DNA of 64,000 nt from DATIJJ01 sp964612855 (GCA_964612855.1 CAZTDR010000001.1:68665-132664), one strand, 5' to 3'. Numbered from the stretch's first letter, positions 35,817 to 44,530 are shown. Made by a program: numbers and translations. Notes: generated from the sequence alone by a model not told the origin.

Positions 35817-36860
35817 TTAATATAACGTAGCCAACATTTTTACGTCATAACCACCCCATAATAAATTTTTTTCTATTATTTTAATCAAATCAGGATTAGC
35901 AATAAACGGACGGCCAAAAGCAATCAAATCAAAATGTTTATCTTTAATTTTTAAATTCGCTGATTGATCATCATACCCACCAGCAGCAATTAATGTCCCG
36001 CGAAACCGTGAACGCACAAAATCCGTCATCGTTTTATTGTCGAGTTCTGGAAAAATAACCGCATCATTATCATTAAAATTGCCAACATGAACATAAGCCA
36101 TAGCTAATTTGGATAGCTGATCCAATAAATAAGAAAAAACGTATTTATCGCGAGGATCAGTGATAATTTCTGCCATATGTCCGCCAGGAGAAAGTCGAAT
36201 CCCCACGCGTTCCTTTCCGATAACTTCTGCGCAAGCATGAACTACCTCTAAACAAAAACGCGCCATTTTTTCTGCTGTACCGCCATATTCGTCCTGGCTG
36301 TGATTTGATCAGTAATGAAGAAATTGATCGATTAGGTAACCATTAGCACCATGAATTTCAATACCATCGAAACCTGCATTTATCGCGTTTTTTGCTGCGT
36401 GTGCATAATCTGCAATTAAATTTTGAATTTCGTGAAACGTTACTGCTCTGGATTGATTGCAAATAAAACCACTGTTCCCTAGAGCAGAAGACATTAGTGT
36501 TGCTGAGGATGAAATAGGTAATCGATTTTGATGAAAGTGGGGATGTGACACCCTGCCACAATGCCAGAGTTGTAAAAAAATAAGACCATTTGCACGATGT
36601 ACACTTTTAGTAATATTGTGCCATGCATCGATTTGTTCTTGCGTATAAATTCCAGGTACATTGCCATAACCCAGAGCATCTTTACTAATCAAAGTCCCTT
36701 CTGTCACAATCAAGCCTGCGTTTGCTCTTCTTGTGTAGTAGTAGGCCATTATTTCTGTAGGTATATGGTTAGCATTGGCGTGTCGGCGGGTCATAGGCGC
36801 CATAATGATTCTATTTTTTAGTGTAATAGCAGAGTTTAATTTGTAGGGAGTGAGTAGCAT
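35817..36860 (-). pseudogene. Old-yellow-enzyme-type flavin oxidoreductase with in-frame stop
   Basis: 348 codons read in a single frame from the ATG at 36860, but codon 184 is TGA (36309-36311) and the frame continues with family sequence on both sides. Before it is IEIHGANGYLIDQFLHY, after it SNHSQDEYGGTAEKMARFCLEV. The family normally has a Gly-type codon here (DGSN), so one G-to-T change in GGA explains it. FMN-binding and active-site regions are otherwise present (LTPYKLNSAITLKNRIIMAPM, LQLWHCGR). It is NemA/XenA-like, reducing activated alkenes. It ends the minus-strand group with the sensor-like and XRE genes. Confidence 0.8.
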
Positions 36861-36866
36861 ATAAAA

Positions 36867-37625
36867 TTATTTTACTAAATATAGTGATGGTTGTTCGGCA
36901 TTCTTGCTATTTGCATTCACATGAATTTTGTTTTTTGCTACAAGTTTCAACTGTTTTTTAAAATTATAATCAGCTTTATCTATGATAGGGGATTTCTCAG
37001 CAAACATGATAATTCTATCTGAAAACTTTTCTATCAAGGTGTAGTTATTGATTAGTGCCGTAATGTTTTCACAGTTAATTTCTGAAAAATTATCTATATT
37101 AGGAATCTTAAACTTAGAGCAATTTTCTTGGAAAATGGGAAGCAATGAGTTATAGGCAAAATCCCCGATTTCAAAAATAGCATTTGCATTCGCTGCAAAT
37201 TTGAAATAATTTAAAGGGTCTTTATTATGCGTAGAGCAGCAATAAATAATGCAGAATTCCCCTTGAATGGTTTGAATTTTTCTAACAAAATTTGTTCCCG
37301 CATTCAGGTTAAAAATCTTCTCTCTGATAGAATGAATTTCTAATTGTTTTTTTGTGGGGTTAGGTAATCGCCATGGGTAAAATGAAAAGTTAAGATATAT
37401 TTTTTGGTTGGTGGGTTGATCAACTAAGCCATAATGGTTATCGCTGTAGACTTGGGTCAAGGTAGGATGGGTGGAAAGATGAAGCATGTCATGATCAGGT
37501 AAGATAACTAAAATGGCAAAGCAGTCGATATTGCAGTAACTTTTTATCCAGCGCTTAAAAAAACTTATCATTGATTCTTCGTAAATTTTATCCATAATAA
37601 CATTAGCATTTTTCCTCAACAACAC
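36867..37625 (-). CDS. Sensor-like protein resembling LuxR autoinducer-binding domains
   Basis: 252 residues starting at GTG 37625; AAGGAG lies 9 bases upstream. The N-terminal part (SYCNIDCFAILVILPDHDMLHLSTHP, then SFYPWRLPN) recalls the ligand-binding half of LuxR-like regulators in Legionellales, but no helix-turn-helix follows. It is AT-rich and lysine/asparagine-rich, unlike the core genes. It lies between an XRE regulator (36 bases upstream) and the broken flavin oxidoreductase (6 bases downstream). It may sense a small molecule for that group. Confidence in the fold is low. Confidence 0.5.
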   Translation of the reverse strand: MLLRKNANVIMDKIYEESMISFFKRWIKSYCNIDCFAILVILPDHDMLHLSTHPTLTQVYSDNHYGLVDQPTNQKIYLNFSFYPWRLPNPTKKQLEIHSIREKIFNLNAGTNFVRKIQTIQGEFCIIYCCSTHNKDPLNYFKFAANANAIFEIGDFAYNSLLPIFQENCSKFKIPNIDNFSEINCENITALINNYTLIEKFSDRIIMFAEKSPIIDKADYNFKKQLKLVAKNKIHVNANSKNAEQPSLYLVK

Positions 37626-37661
37626 TGTAAAAATCTCCTTGTGATAATGGTGAAACAGAAG

Positions 37662-38171
37662 CTAAGCAACGCTATAAAGATTAATTTTTTTTACTGCGTC
37701 AACTACATGTTTCAATATGTCAAATTTTGAATAAATGCCATTCTGTTTTGATAGTAATGCTTGATAAAGCTCAACAGAAAGTTGGATCTTGTTTTTATCT
37801 GGCATGTTAATATTTAATGATGTAAGCAGATTATTAACTTCAGCAAAGATGTCTCCTAGCAAATTCGCATTAATTTCTGGTGGACTTACTGTTTGGTAAT
37901 TCTCATTTTCTTTGTCTGATTTTGAAGCATAAGTATCTTGTGTGTCATCTTGGCCAGTGAGTAACCATGCTGAGTTAACTCTCAAGTGGCAAGAATATTT
38001 TATTATAATTTCCGGACTTAACCCTCTTTTCCCGGCCTCATGTTGTGAATAAGTGACATAAGGTATGCGATTTTGATGGGCAAAAGCTCGTGCAGACTTA
38101 AAACCTGCTTTAATGCGAGCATATTTCAGTCGATTTGCAATATTGTTACTCATGTTTTCACTTATATTCAT
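37662..38171 (-). CDS. XRE-family transcriptional regulator
   Basis: 169 residues. The N-terminal helix-turn-helix spans about 10-72 (IANRLKYARIKAGFKSARAFA ... TYSQHEAGKRGLSPEIIIKYS, then VNSAWLLTGQ), typical of phage-repressor-like XRE proteins. A 95-residue helical C-terminal region may dimerise. It is divergent from the gene at 38421 across a 249-base AT-rich region with a promoter and dyad, so it probably controls both directions. Confidence 0.8.
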   Translation of the reverse strand: MNISENMSNNIANRLKYARIKAGFKSARAFAHQNRIPYVTYSQHEAGKRGLSPEIIIKYSCHLRVNSAWLLTGQDDTQDTYASKSDKENENYQTVSPPEINANLLGDIFAEVNNLLTSLNINMPDKNKIQLSVELYQALLSKQNGIYSKFDILKHVVDAVKKINLYSVA

Positions 38172-38334
38172 TTTGAATTTATTGAGTATATAATTTTTCG
38201 CCCACTAATCAAAGTAATTTTAAATCGCAGGCGTTAAATGCTGCTCATATGTTTATATAAAATAAACAAATAAGAGTCATTCTTTGCTAGTAGTATTATT
38301 TTCGAAGCGATAATCCATTAAAAACACTTTTTTG

Positions 38335-38364
38335 TTGACATGCATGGATTACGAATAATATATT
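38335..38364 (+). promoter_or_regulatory. Sigma-70 promoter of the gene at 38421
   Basis: A perfect TTGACA at 38335-38340, 18-base spacer, and TATATT at 38359-38364. The start of transcription would be near 38371. Confidence 0.7.
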
Positions 38365-38377
38365 CATTTCGAATATA
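38359..38377. promoter_or_regulatory. Operator-like dyad over the -10 box
   Basis: Perfect inverted repeat TATATTC-ATTTC-GAATATA spanning the -10 and the expected start point. A repressor bound here would block the promoter. The neighbouring XRE protein or the product of 38421 are the candidates. Confidence 0.5.
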
Positions 38378-38420
38378 TTTAATTTGAAATTATTTAGCTT
38401 TATATGCGTAGGAGAAAAAA

Positions 38421-38867
38421 GTGGCTACTGGTGAAGAAATGTTACGTCAAGTATTCAAAATAGATTCGCTTGTTTTATCAAAACATGAAAAAACACTTTT
38501 AGAAGCTGAGATTTTTGTTCGCACTTGTGACGAAGTTAAAAATATTATTAAAACTCAACATGAAGGATATTTTCGTTTAATGAAATTTGATTGTGATATG
38601 GAGATTGCAATGATAGATAGTAATTTTATGCGTTACATAATTAATGATATTTTAATAACAGAAGAATATTCTTTGTCGGGGATAGCGTATTACACGCAAA
38701 CTCCAGAAGATGTTATTTACGAAATTGCAGCTGGACATAATCCTAGCCCATCAATTGCTCTGTCAAAAAAAATTATTGATATACACCGATCTGTGAGAGC
38801 AGATCTTTATGAAAAAATAATTAGAAAAGTTCTAGAAGAGTTGTTAACTAAATTCCAAGTTTCTTGA
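38421..38867 (+). CDS. Small helix-turn-helix-like regulatory protein
   Basis: 148 residues from a GTG start with AGGAG 9 bases upstream. The C-terminal half (YSLSGIAYYTQTPEDVIYEI, then GHNPSPSIALSKKIIDIHR) has the shape of an XRE-type helix-turn-helix, followed by a helix rich in charged residues. The N-terminal half is helical without a known motif. I recall similar conserved hypothetical proteins in Legionellales but cannot name a function. It is probably a transcriptional regulator linked to the divergent XRE gene. Confidence 0.55.
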   Translation: MATGEEMLRQVFKIDSLVLSKHEKTLLEAEIFVRTCDEVKNIIKTQHEGYFRLMKFDCDMEIAMIDSNFMRYIINDILITEEYSLSGIAYYTQTPEDVIYEIAAGHNPSPSIALSKKIIDIHRSVRADLYEKIIRKVLEELLTKFQVS

Positions 38868-38995
38868 TAAATTGCAATTAATTGAATTATTTTATCTAAT
38901 ACGATAGGCCATTCGCATATTGTCATGTTTATAATCGAAATACTATCTCTAGTGTCGAACACCCATAGATGGCTGAGCATTGTGAAATAAAGAAT

Positions 38996-39024
38996 GTAGG
39001 GTGGACAAAGCGCAGTGTCCACCA
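38996..39024. repeat. Family D palindrome (variant)
   Basis: GTAGGGTGGACAAAGCGCAG followed by TGTCCACCA, a hybrid of the family-A end and family-D stem, just before the deacetylase fragment. Confidence 0.7.
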
Positions 39025-39039
39025 TTCCGATTAAGGTTC

Positions 39040-39243
39040 AAGAAAGCAAACTTTCCACGTGCGCATGCACGGCCTCGCCTAACGTCTCAAATACATAATC
39101 CCCCTCCACTAAAGAAACGACTCGACCTTCACAATAATTGTCAGCCAACTGCATCACTTCTCGGGTCATGGCCGCATAATTAGATGCCGTTAATTGTAAA
39201 TCGGCTAACAGATCACCTTGCCTTGCATCAAATCCTGCAGAAA
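39040..39243 (-). pseudogene. C-terminal fragment of a histone-deacetylase-like gene (duplicate)
   Basis: 204 bases aligning without gaps to 40178-40381, the last 67 or so residues of the intact gene. It keeps SAGFDARQGD but changes EGGY to EGDY, next to the catalytic tyrosine. It lacks the zinc-binding half, so it cannot be active. The frame continues upstream into unrelated sequence. Together with the nitrilase fragment it marks an old duplication. Confidence 0.88.
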
Positions 39244-39337
39244 CGGTGCAAACGATGTCAAGAAACGGAAACGATGTAACCTCATTTAGCATTTTTTAAA
39301 TAGGAATGTATAATGAGGTTATTGACGCCATGTTTTA

Positions 39338-39748
39338 TTTGGCAGGCTGGGTTTAGCAGTTTGTTATGATATCCGCTTCCCAGAATTTTTCCGTGCAATG
39401 AGCCAACAACAAGTTGAACTCGTCGTATTACCCGCCGCTTTCACCTATACCACCGGTGTCGTACATTGGGATACCTTAGTCCGTGCCATTGAAAATCAAA
39501 TTTACTTAATCGCCGCCGCCCAAACCGGCACACATCAAAGTGGCCGTAAAACGTATGGTCATAGCATGATTGTTGACCCCTGGGGTATCGTGAAAGCCAG
39601 TTTGCCTGAAGGGGAGGGGGTTGTGGTAGCGCAAATCGATTTGAATTATTTGCATCAATTACGGGAGGAATTTCCTGTTTTGTCTCATCGGTGTTTTTAA
39701 AAGTATCGCCTCTCCTCAACTTCCTGGAAGAGAGTAGATCTTAATATA
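39338..39748 (+). pseudogene. C-terminal fragment of the nitrilase gene (duplicate)
   Basis: 411 bases nearly identical to 35408-35824, differing by scattered substitutions and a 6-base deletion that removes two codons (Arg-Ala). It starts just before the catalytic Cys (VCYDIRFPEFF) and includes about 45 bases after the stop codon. The Glu and Lys of the triad are missing, so the product would be inactive. Confidence 0.9.
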
Positions 39749-39891
39749 CCCAGACTTAACGCCTTCTCCTCCCGTTGGTCGTGCGGTCTATCGCGGGCTC
39801 GTGTAGCATGTAGTTACTCTCTTCGTTCCTCGTAGATAGTGTTTTTAAAGAAGCAGTTTTGGCATTCCGATATTCGGTGTTGTTGCGTAAG

Positions 39892-40169
39892 TCACTGACT
39901 TTTCGTGCCCGAGCCCGTGTGCGTGCCCGCGCCCGTCTTTTCCTCGACAAACCGATTAAGCTTCCACCTTTTCTGAAGAATGTGCGGGTATTTGATATTT
40001 GTCAGCGTCTTCAGATTATTACAGAAGCTTATTATTTAAAGGGCAGAGGACTGCTAACTAGCATTGTTGCCATGCTGACTAAAATGGCTAAAGAAAAAAC
40101 TTAGTGGTTTCTGCAAAGAGAAAGACGGGCGCGGGCACGCACACGGGCTCGGGCACGAAAAGTCAGTGA
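39892..40169. mobile_element. GC-rich 49-bp inverted-repeat element
   Basis: Perfect 49-base inverted repeats (39892-39940 and 40121-40169) begin TCACTGACTTTTCGTGCCCG and contain alternating purine-pyrimidine GC tracts (GTGTGCGTGCCCGCGCCCG). They enclose 180 bases of AT-rich sequence. A frame across the left arm would read RARARVRARARLFLDKPIKL followed by about 50 ordinary-looking residues, but has no convincing start. It looks like a non-autonomous transposon or a deletion derivative. The sequence from 39749 to 39891 holds nothing else I recognise. Confidence 0.7.
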
Positions 40170-40175
40170 TTAAAA

Positions 40176-41120
40176 TTAAGAAAGCAAGCTTTCCACGTGT
40201 GCATGCACGGCCTCGCCTAACGTCTCAGATACATAACCGCCTTCCAATACAGAAACGATTCGTCCTTCACAGTATTTGTCAGCCAACTGCATCACTTCTC
40301 GGGTCATGGCCGCATAATCAGATGCTGTTAATTGTAAATCGGCTAACGGATCACCTTGCCTTGCATCAAATCCCGCAGAAATAATAATAAAATCCGGTTG
40401 GAAGATAGTTTCAATTCTTTGTAATCCAGCACTAAATTGTTGTCGATGAAATGTGGCAGGACAGCCAGCAGGCAACGGGATGTTGAGTGTATAACCTATT
40501 CCTTTCTCGGCACCTATTTCACTTGCACTTCCCGTTCCTGGGTAAAAAGGAGATTCATGCAGTGAAAAATAAAAAACGGAAGGATCAGCATAAAAAATAT
40601 CTTGAGTGCCGTTACCGTGATGCACATCCCAGTCAATAATCAAAATATTTTTTAAGTGATGGTGTAGTTGAATATAACGTGCAGCGATGGCGGCATTGTT
40701 AAACAAGCAAAAGCCCATGGCTTGCGTAGGTGTTGCGTGATGGCCGGGCGGACGGATTAAGCAAAATGCATTACGGATTTTTTTTGCAAGTATGTTATCG
40801 ATGGCTGGCAATGCGGCGCCAGCGGCGAGTAATGCGACTTCGTAAGAATGTTGTGAAAGAAGCGTGTCACTGTCAAGTAAGTAATACTGCTCAGGCTCTT
40901 TGGGGCAAAGCACTTTAATTTGATCCAGTAAGGCGTTACTATGGCAAAGTACAATATCTTTAACAGTAGCAGGGCGCGGCGTGAGATGAAGGAGGTTGTC
41001 CCATACAGCGGCATCTTGCTGTAATTTTTTTAAAATAACCTCTACTCTCTCTGGACACTCGGGGCTATCCGCTGTTTTATGTAATAAAAATCGCGGATCA
41101 TAAACTAAGCCAGTTTGCAT
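40176..41120 (-). CDS. Histone-deacetylase-family (acetylpolyamine/HdaH-like) hydrolase
   Basis: 314 residues, class II-type deacetylase fold. Active-site GHH lies at 126-128 (RPPGHHATP), the zinc-site DWDVHHGNGTQ at 163-173, the second Asp in SAGFDARQGDP (252) and the catalytic Tyr in EGGY (296). It removes acetyl groups from polyamines, small molecules or proteins; the substrate is not evident. The ATG follows AGGTG. It is divergent from the membrane-protein gene at 41150. A fragment copy lies at 39040-39243. Confidence 0.92.
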   Translation of the reverse strand: MQTGLVYDPRFLLHKTADSPECPERVEVILKKLQQDAAVWDNLLHLTPRPATVKDIVLCHSNALLDQIKVLCPKEPEQYYLLDSDTLLSQHSYEVALLAAGAALPAIDNILAKKIRNAFCLIRPPGHHATPTQAMGFCLFNNAAIAARYIQLHHHLKNILIIDWDVHHGNGTQDIFYADPSVFYFSLHESPFYPGTGSASEIGAEKGIGYTLNIPLPAGCPATFHRQQFSAGLQRIETIFQPDFIIISAGFDARQGDPLADLQLTASDYAAMTREVMQLADKYCEGRIVSVLEGGYVSETLGEAVHAHVESLLS

Positions 41121-41149
41121 AGGAACACCTACTTTATATGGAGATTGAT

Positions 41150-41491
41150 ATGCTTGTTATTGCTGTGATCTTTTTTTTAATTGCTGCGTTTCTCGGTTCA
41201 TTTTTATTAGCTGCTATTTTACGAAATCAACCCACCCCTAAGCCCATTGTATTTATGCATGGAAGTGTTGCGGGGATAGCACTAATAATTTTTATTGTCT
41301 ACATTGCGTTGGGACATACTGCGCCATTACTCATCACGAGTCTAGTGTTGTTTATCTTGGCTGCGTTGGGTGGTTTGACGATGTTTACATTGGATATCAA
41401 TGGTAAACCGGTGCCGAAGATGATTGCGGTAGGGCATCCGATTTTAGCGGTGACGAGTGTGGTTCTTTTGATTGTTTATTTGGTTAGTTAA
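41150..41491 (+). CDS. Small four-helix membrane protein
   Basis: 113 residues from the ATG at 41150, chosen because GGAG lies 6 bases upstream (an ATG four codons earlier lacks one). Four hydrophobic segments at about 1-24, 38-56, 60-80 and 93-112 leave almost no soluble part. No family recognised. It may share a promoter region with the divergent deacetylase gene. Confidence 0.65.
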   Translation: MLVIAVIFFLIAAFLGSFLLAAILRNQPTPKPIVFMHGSVAGIALIIFIVYIALGHTAPLLITSLVLFILAALGGLTMFTLDINGKPVPKMIAVGHPILAVTSVVLLIVYLVS

Positions 41492-41513
41492 TTAGCTAGC
41501 TATATCGCTGAAA

Positions 41514-41553
41514 GGTGGATTACGCCGCGAAAAGCGCAGCTAATCCACCCTAC
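41514..41553. repeat. Family A single hairpin
   Basis: GGTGGATTACGCCGCGAAAA ... CCACCCTAC. One unit of the double-hairpin family, whose stem bases differ from other copies. Confidence 0.8.
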
Positions 41554-41599
41554 AAAAGCGTGCATTTGCATTTACGGCCCAATACTATTACTACAAAAT

Positions 41600-41640
41600 G
41601 TAGGGCGGATTAGGTGCGTTTTTTGCACCGTAATTCACCA
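41600..41640. repeat. Family A single hairpin
   Basis: GTAGGGCGGATTAGGTGCGT ... GCACCGTAATTCACCA. It abuts the left end of fold-back element G. The two family-A units may be one element with an enlarged spacer. Confidence 0.8.
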
Positions 41641-41827
41641 TATATACTCGCCGCACTTGAGATCGCGGGTTTTAAAAATATCAGATTGCAAGATATTGCC
41701 ATTCAATTTCAATGAAAAAGCGGAGGAATAGCTCGCTATTTCGAGCATTTTTTGTTGAAATTGAATGGCAAGATCGCTGTAAGATGATGTTTTAAAACCC
41801 GTGATTTCAAGTGCGGCGAGTATATAC
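41641..41827. repeat. Fold-back element G (variable arms, conserved tip)
   Basis: A 187-bp near-palindrome with ends TATATACTCGCCGCACTTGA and its complement, middle arms CCATTCAATTTCAA/TTGAAATTGAATGG, and tip GGAATAGC-TC-GCTATTTC. The tip and the neighbouring A-rich/T-rich flanks are shared with elements F and H; the arms are not. It lies 60 bases upstream of prfB, so it may fall in that transcript's leader. The gap 41492-41887 contains only this and two family-A hairpins. Confidence 0.88.
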
Positions 41828-41887
41828 TAGCCAATCTCGCGTTAATCCTTTACCATTCTGCTAACAGAAATTCCTTAGAGAGCTCCC

Positions 41888-42986
41888 ATGATTGAAGTAA
41901 CATCCGTACATATTCGTCTCAAAGATTTAGCCAAACGCCTCGATGAAATTCGGAGGTATCTTTGACATCGAGCAAAAGCGTGAGCGTTTACAAGAAGTTG
42001 AGCGTGAACTAGAAGCCCCAACCATTTGGAATAATCCAGAAAAAGCCCAAAATCTGGGTCGAGAACGTGCCCAGCTTGACGACGTTGTGAGCGGCATTCA
42101 ATTTTTAGAAACCGGGTTAAAAGATACGGCAGAATTGTTTGATTTGGCCGTACAAGAAAACGATACTGAATCGGCCGATCTGGTTTTGCAAGACTTGGAT
42201 CAATTGATCAAAAAAATCGAACAGCTTGAGTTTCAACGCATGTTTTCCGGTGAAATGGATGGTAATTCGGCCTATATGGACGTTCAATCCGGTTCCGGTG
42301 GCACGGAAGCCCAAGATTGGGCGAATATGTTATTGCGCATGTATTTGCGTTGGGGTGAGCAACATGGGTTTCAAGTTGAATTGATTGAAGCCTCAGCAGG
42401 AGAAGTGGTTGGAATAAAAAGCGCGACGATCAAATTTAGCGGCCCTTACGCCTATGGTTGGCTACGTACGGAAACAGGCGTACATCGGCTGGTCCGCAAA
42501 TCGCCCTTTGATTCGAATAATAAACGGCATACTTCGTTTGCCTCTATCTTCGTTTCCCCTGAAATTGACGATAAAATCGAAATTGACATCAATCCTGCTG
42601 ACCTGCGTGTCGATACGTATCGAGCGAGTGGAGCAGGCGGCCAACACGTTAACCGTACGGATTCAGCGATTCGTCTGACGCATATTCCGACCAATACTGT
42701 GGTGCAATGCCAATCGGATCGTTCGCAACACAAGAATCGTGCGACAGCCATGAAGCAATTGCGCGCAAAATTATATGAGTTAGAGTTACAAAAAAAGCGG
42801 GCGAAACAAGATGAATTGGAAGCCGGGAAAATGGATGTCACCTGGGGCAGCCAAATTCGTTCGTATGTATTGGATATGTCACGCATAAAAGATTTGCGCA
42901 CTGGGGTTGAAGTGGCCAATACGCAAGCCGTATTGGATGGTGATTTAGATAAATTTATTGAAGCTAGCTTATTAAGTGGATTATGA
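41888..42986 (+). CDS. prfB: Peptide chain release factor 2 (programmed +1 frameshift)
   Basis: The ATG at 41888 reads 25 sense codons to TGA at 41963-41965. Translation must shift +1 at CTT (41960-41962) into GAC (41964), giving a 365-residue protein. The signal is complete: Shine-Dalgarno-like GGAGG (41952-41956) just upstream of TAT-CTT-TGA-C, as in E. coli. RF2 reads UGA, so low RF2 favours the shift (autoregulation). The GGQ motif is present (RASGAGGQHVNRTDSAIRL), and the tripeptide anticodon region lies around 190-210. The lysS start overlaps its stop (ATGA). Confidence 0.96.
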
Positions 42987-44500
42987 CTATGACTCAGCAA
43001 GAACAAGAAAATGTAATCGTCGATACTAATGAACTCATTGCCCAGCGCCGCACTAAATTGGAAGAATTGCGTCAACAGGGAAATGCCTATCCCAATGGAT
43101 TTATTCGCGATGCCTTGGCTGCTGATTTGCTCGCCGCTTATGGCGAAAAAAATGAAGCGGAGTTAGAGGCAGAGCCAGTTGAAGTAAAAATCGCGGGCCG
43201 TATGATGACCCGACGTTTAATGGGTAAAGCGAGTTTTGTGCACCTTCAAGATATGTCGGGAAAAATTCAATTGTATATCCGGCAAGATGAAATCCTACCG
43301 GAAGCCTACGCAGCCTTTTTACATTGGGATTTGGGCGATATTGTGGGGGTCGCGGGAAAACTATTTAAAACGAAAACCGGCGAATTGTCTGTTCGTGTCA
43401 AAAAAATTGAATTGCTTACCAAGTCGTTACGACCATTGCCCGATAAATATCATGGATTGGCTGATCAAGAATCCCGTTATCGCCAACGCTATTTGGATTT
43501 ATTAGTGAATGAAACAGCACGTGAAACGTTTATACTTCGCACCCAAATTGTGGATGGCATCCGTCAATTTTTAAAAGCACGCAATTTCCTCGAAGTAGAA
43601 ACCCCTATGATGCAAGTGCTGGCCGGTGGGGCGGCTGCGCGTCCTTTCAAAACCCATCATAATGCACTGGATTTGCCTCTCTATTTGCGCATTGCCCCTG
43701 AGCTTTATTTGAAGCGATTGGTCGTAGGTGGCTTTGAGCGTGTGTTTGAAATCAACCGAAATTTCCGTAATGAAGGTTTGTCCACACGTCATAATCCAGA
43801 ATTTACGATGTTGGAGTTTTATCAAGCTTATGCAGATTATCGTGATTTGATGGATCTCACCGAGGAATTACTGCGTCAATTGGCGCAAACCCTTTTGCAA
43901 ACGACGAGCATCACTTACCAAGACTGTACGTTTGACTTGAATCAACCGTTCCTGCGCATCACGTTGTTCGAATCGATTTTGCATTTTAATCCTAAGCTGA
44001 AAGCAAGTGATATCGATACATTAGCTGCTGCTATAAAAACAGCGCGTGAATTAGGTATCCCAGTGAAAGAAAATTATGGATTAGGTAAAATTCAGGTCGA
44101 AATTTTTGAAAAAACAGTAGAAACTCAATTGATTCAACCGACATTTATTACAGAATATCCGGCAGAAACGTCCCCCTTGGCGCGATGTAATGATCAAAAT
44201 CCTTTTGTGACAGATCGTTTTGAAATGTTTATCGCGGGCCGAGAAATAGCCAATGGTTTTTCTGAATTGAACGATGCGGATGATCAAGCAAAACGATTTC
44301 GCATGCAAGTGGCGGAAAAAGAAGCGGGCGATGAAGAAGCAATGCCTTATGATGAAGATTACATCACCGCTTTAGAATATGGCATGCCGCCGACGGCAGG
44401 TGAGGGCATTGGAATTGATCGTCTCGTTATGCTATTTACCAATTCATCTTCGATTCGCGATGTGATTTTATTTCCTCATATGCGTCCGGCAGGCAAATAA
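42983..44500 (+). CDS. lysS: Lysyl-tRNA synthetase (class II)
   Basis: 505 residues. An N-terminal OB-fold (VEVKIAGRMMTRRLMGKASF) is followed by class II motifs: motif 2 in FEINRNFRNEGLSTRHNPEF and motif 3 in GEGIGIDRLVMLF. It charges tRNA-Lys. The start overlaps the prfB stop by 4 bases; a second ATG two codons later is possible. prfB-lysS is a conserved pair in gammaproteobacteria. Confidence 0.96.
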   Translation: MTMTQQEQENVIVDTNELIAQRRTKLEELRQQGNAYPNGFIRDALAADLLAAYGEKNEAELEAEPVEVKIAGRMMTRRLMGKASFVHLQDMSGKIQLYIRQDEILPEAYAAFLHWDLGDIVGVAGKLFKTKTGELSVRVKKIELLTKSLRPLPDKYHGLADQESRYRQRYLDLLVNETARETFILRTQIVDGIRQFLKARNFLEVETPMMQVLAGGAAARPFKTHHNALDLPLYLRIAPELYLKRLVVGGFERVFEINRNFRNEGLSTRHNPEFTMLEFYQAYADYRDLMDLTEELLRQLAQTLLQTTSITYQDCTFDLNQPFLRITLFESILHFNPKLKASDIDTLAAAIKTARELGIPVKENYGLGKIQVEIFEKTVETQLIQPTFITEYPAETSPLARCNDQNPFVTDRFEMFIAGREIANGFSELNDADDQAKRFRMQVAEKEAGDEEAMPYDEDYITALEYGMPPTAGEGIGIDRLVMLFTNSSSIRDVILFPHMRPAGK

Positions 44501-44530
44501 ATTTACCCGCATGGAGCCGGGAAGGCGTCC

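Noticed and set aside
36358..36821. Short frames inside the flavin oxidoreductase on both strands
   Set aside because: All are shadows; the family frame explains the region apart from one stop codon.
39398..39700. Nitrilase fragment as a functional small protein
   Set aside because: It lacks the catalytic Glu and Lys and has no ribosome-binding site; the match continues upstream of its ATG, showing it is a truncated copy.
39859..40104. Arg-Ala-repeat frame as a real gene
   Set aside because: Its repeat portion is the inverted-repeat arm read in one frame; no start signal and no family resemblance.
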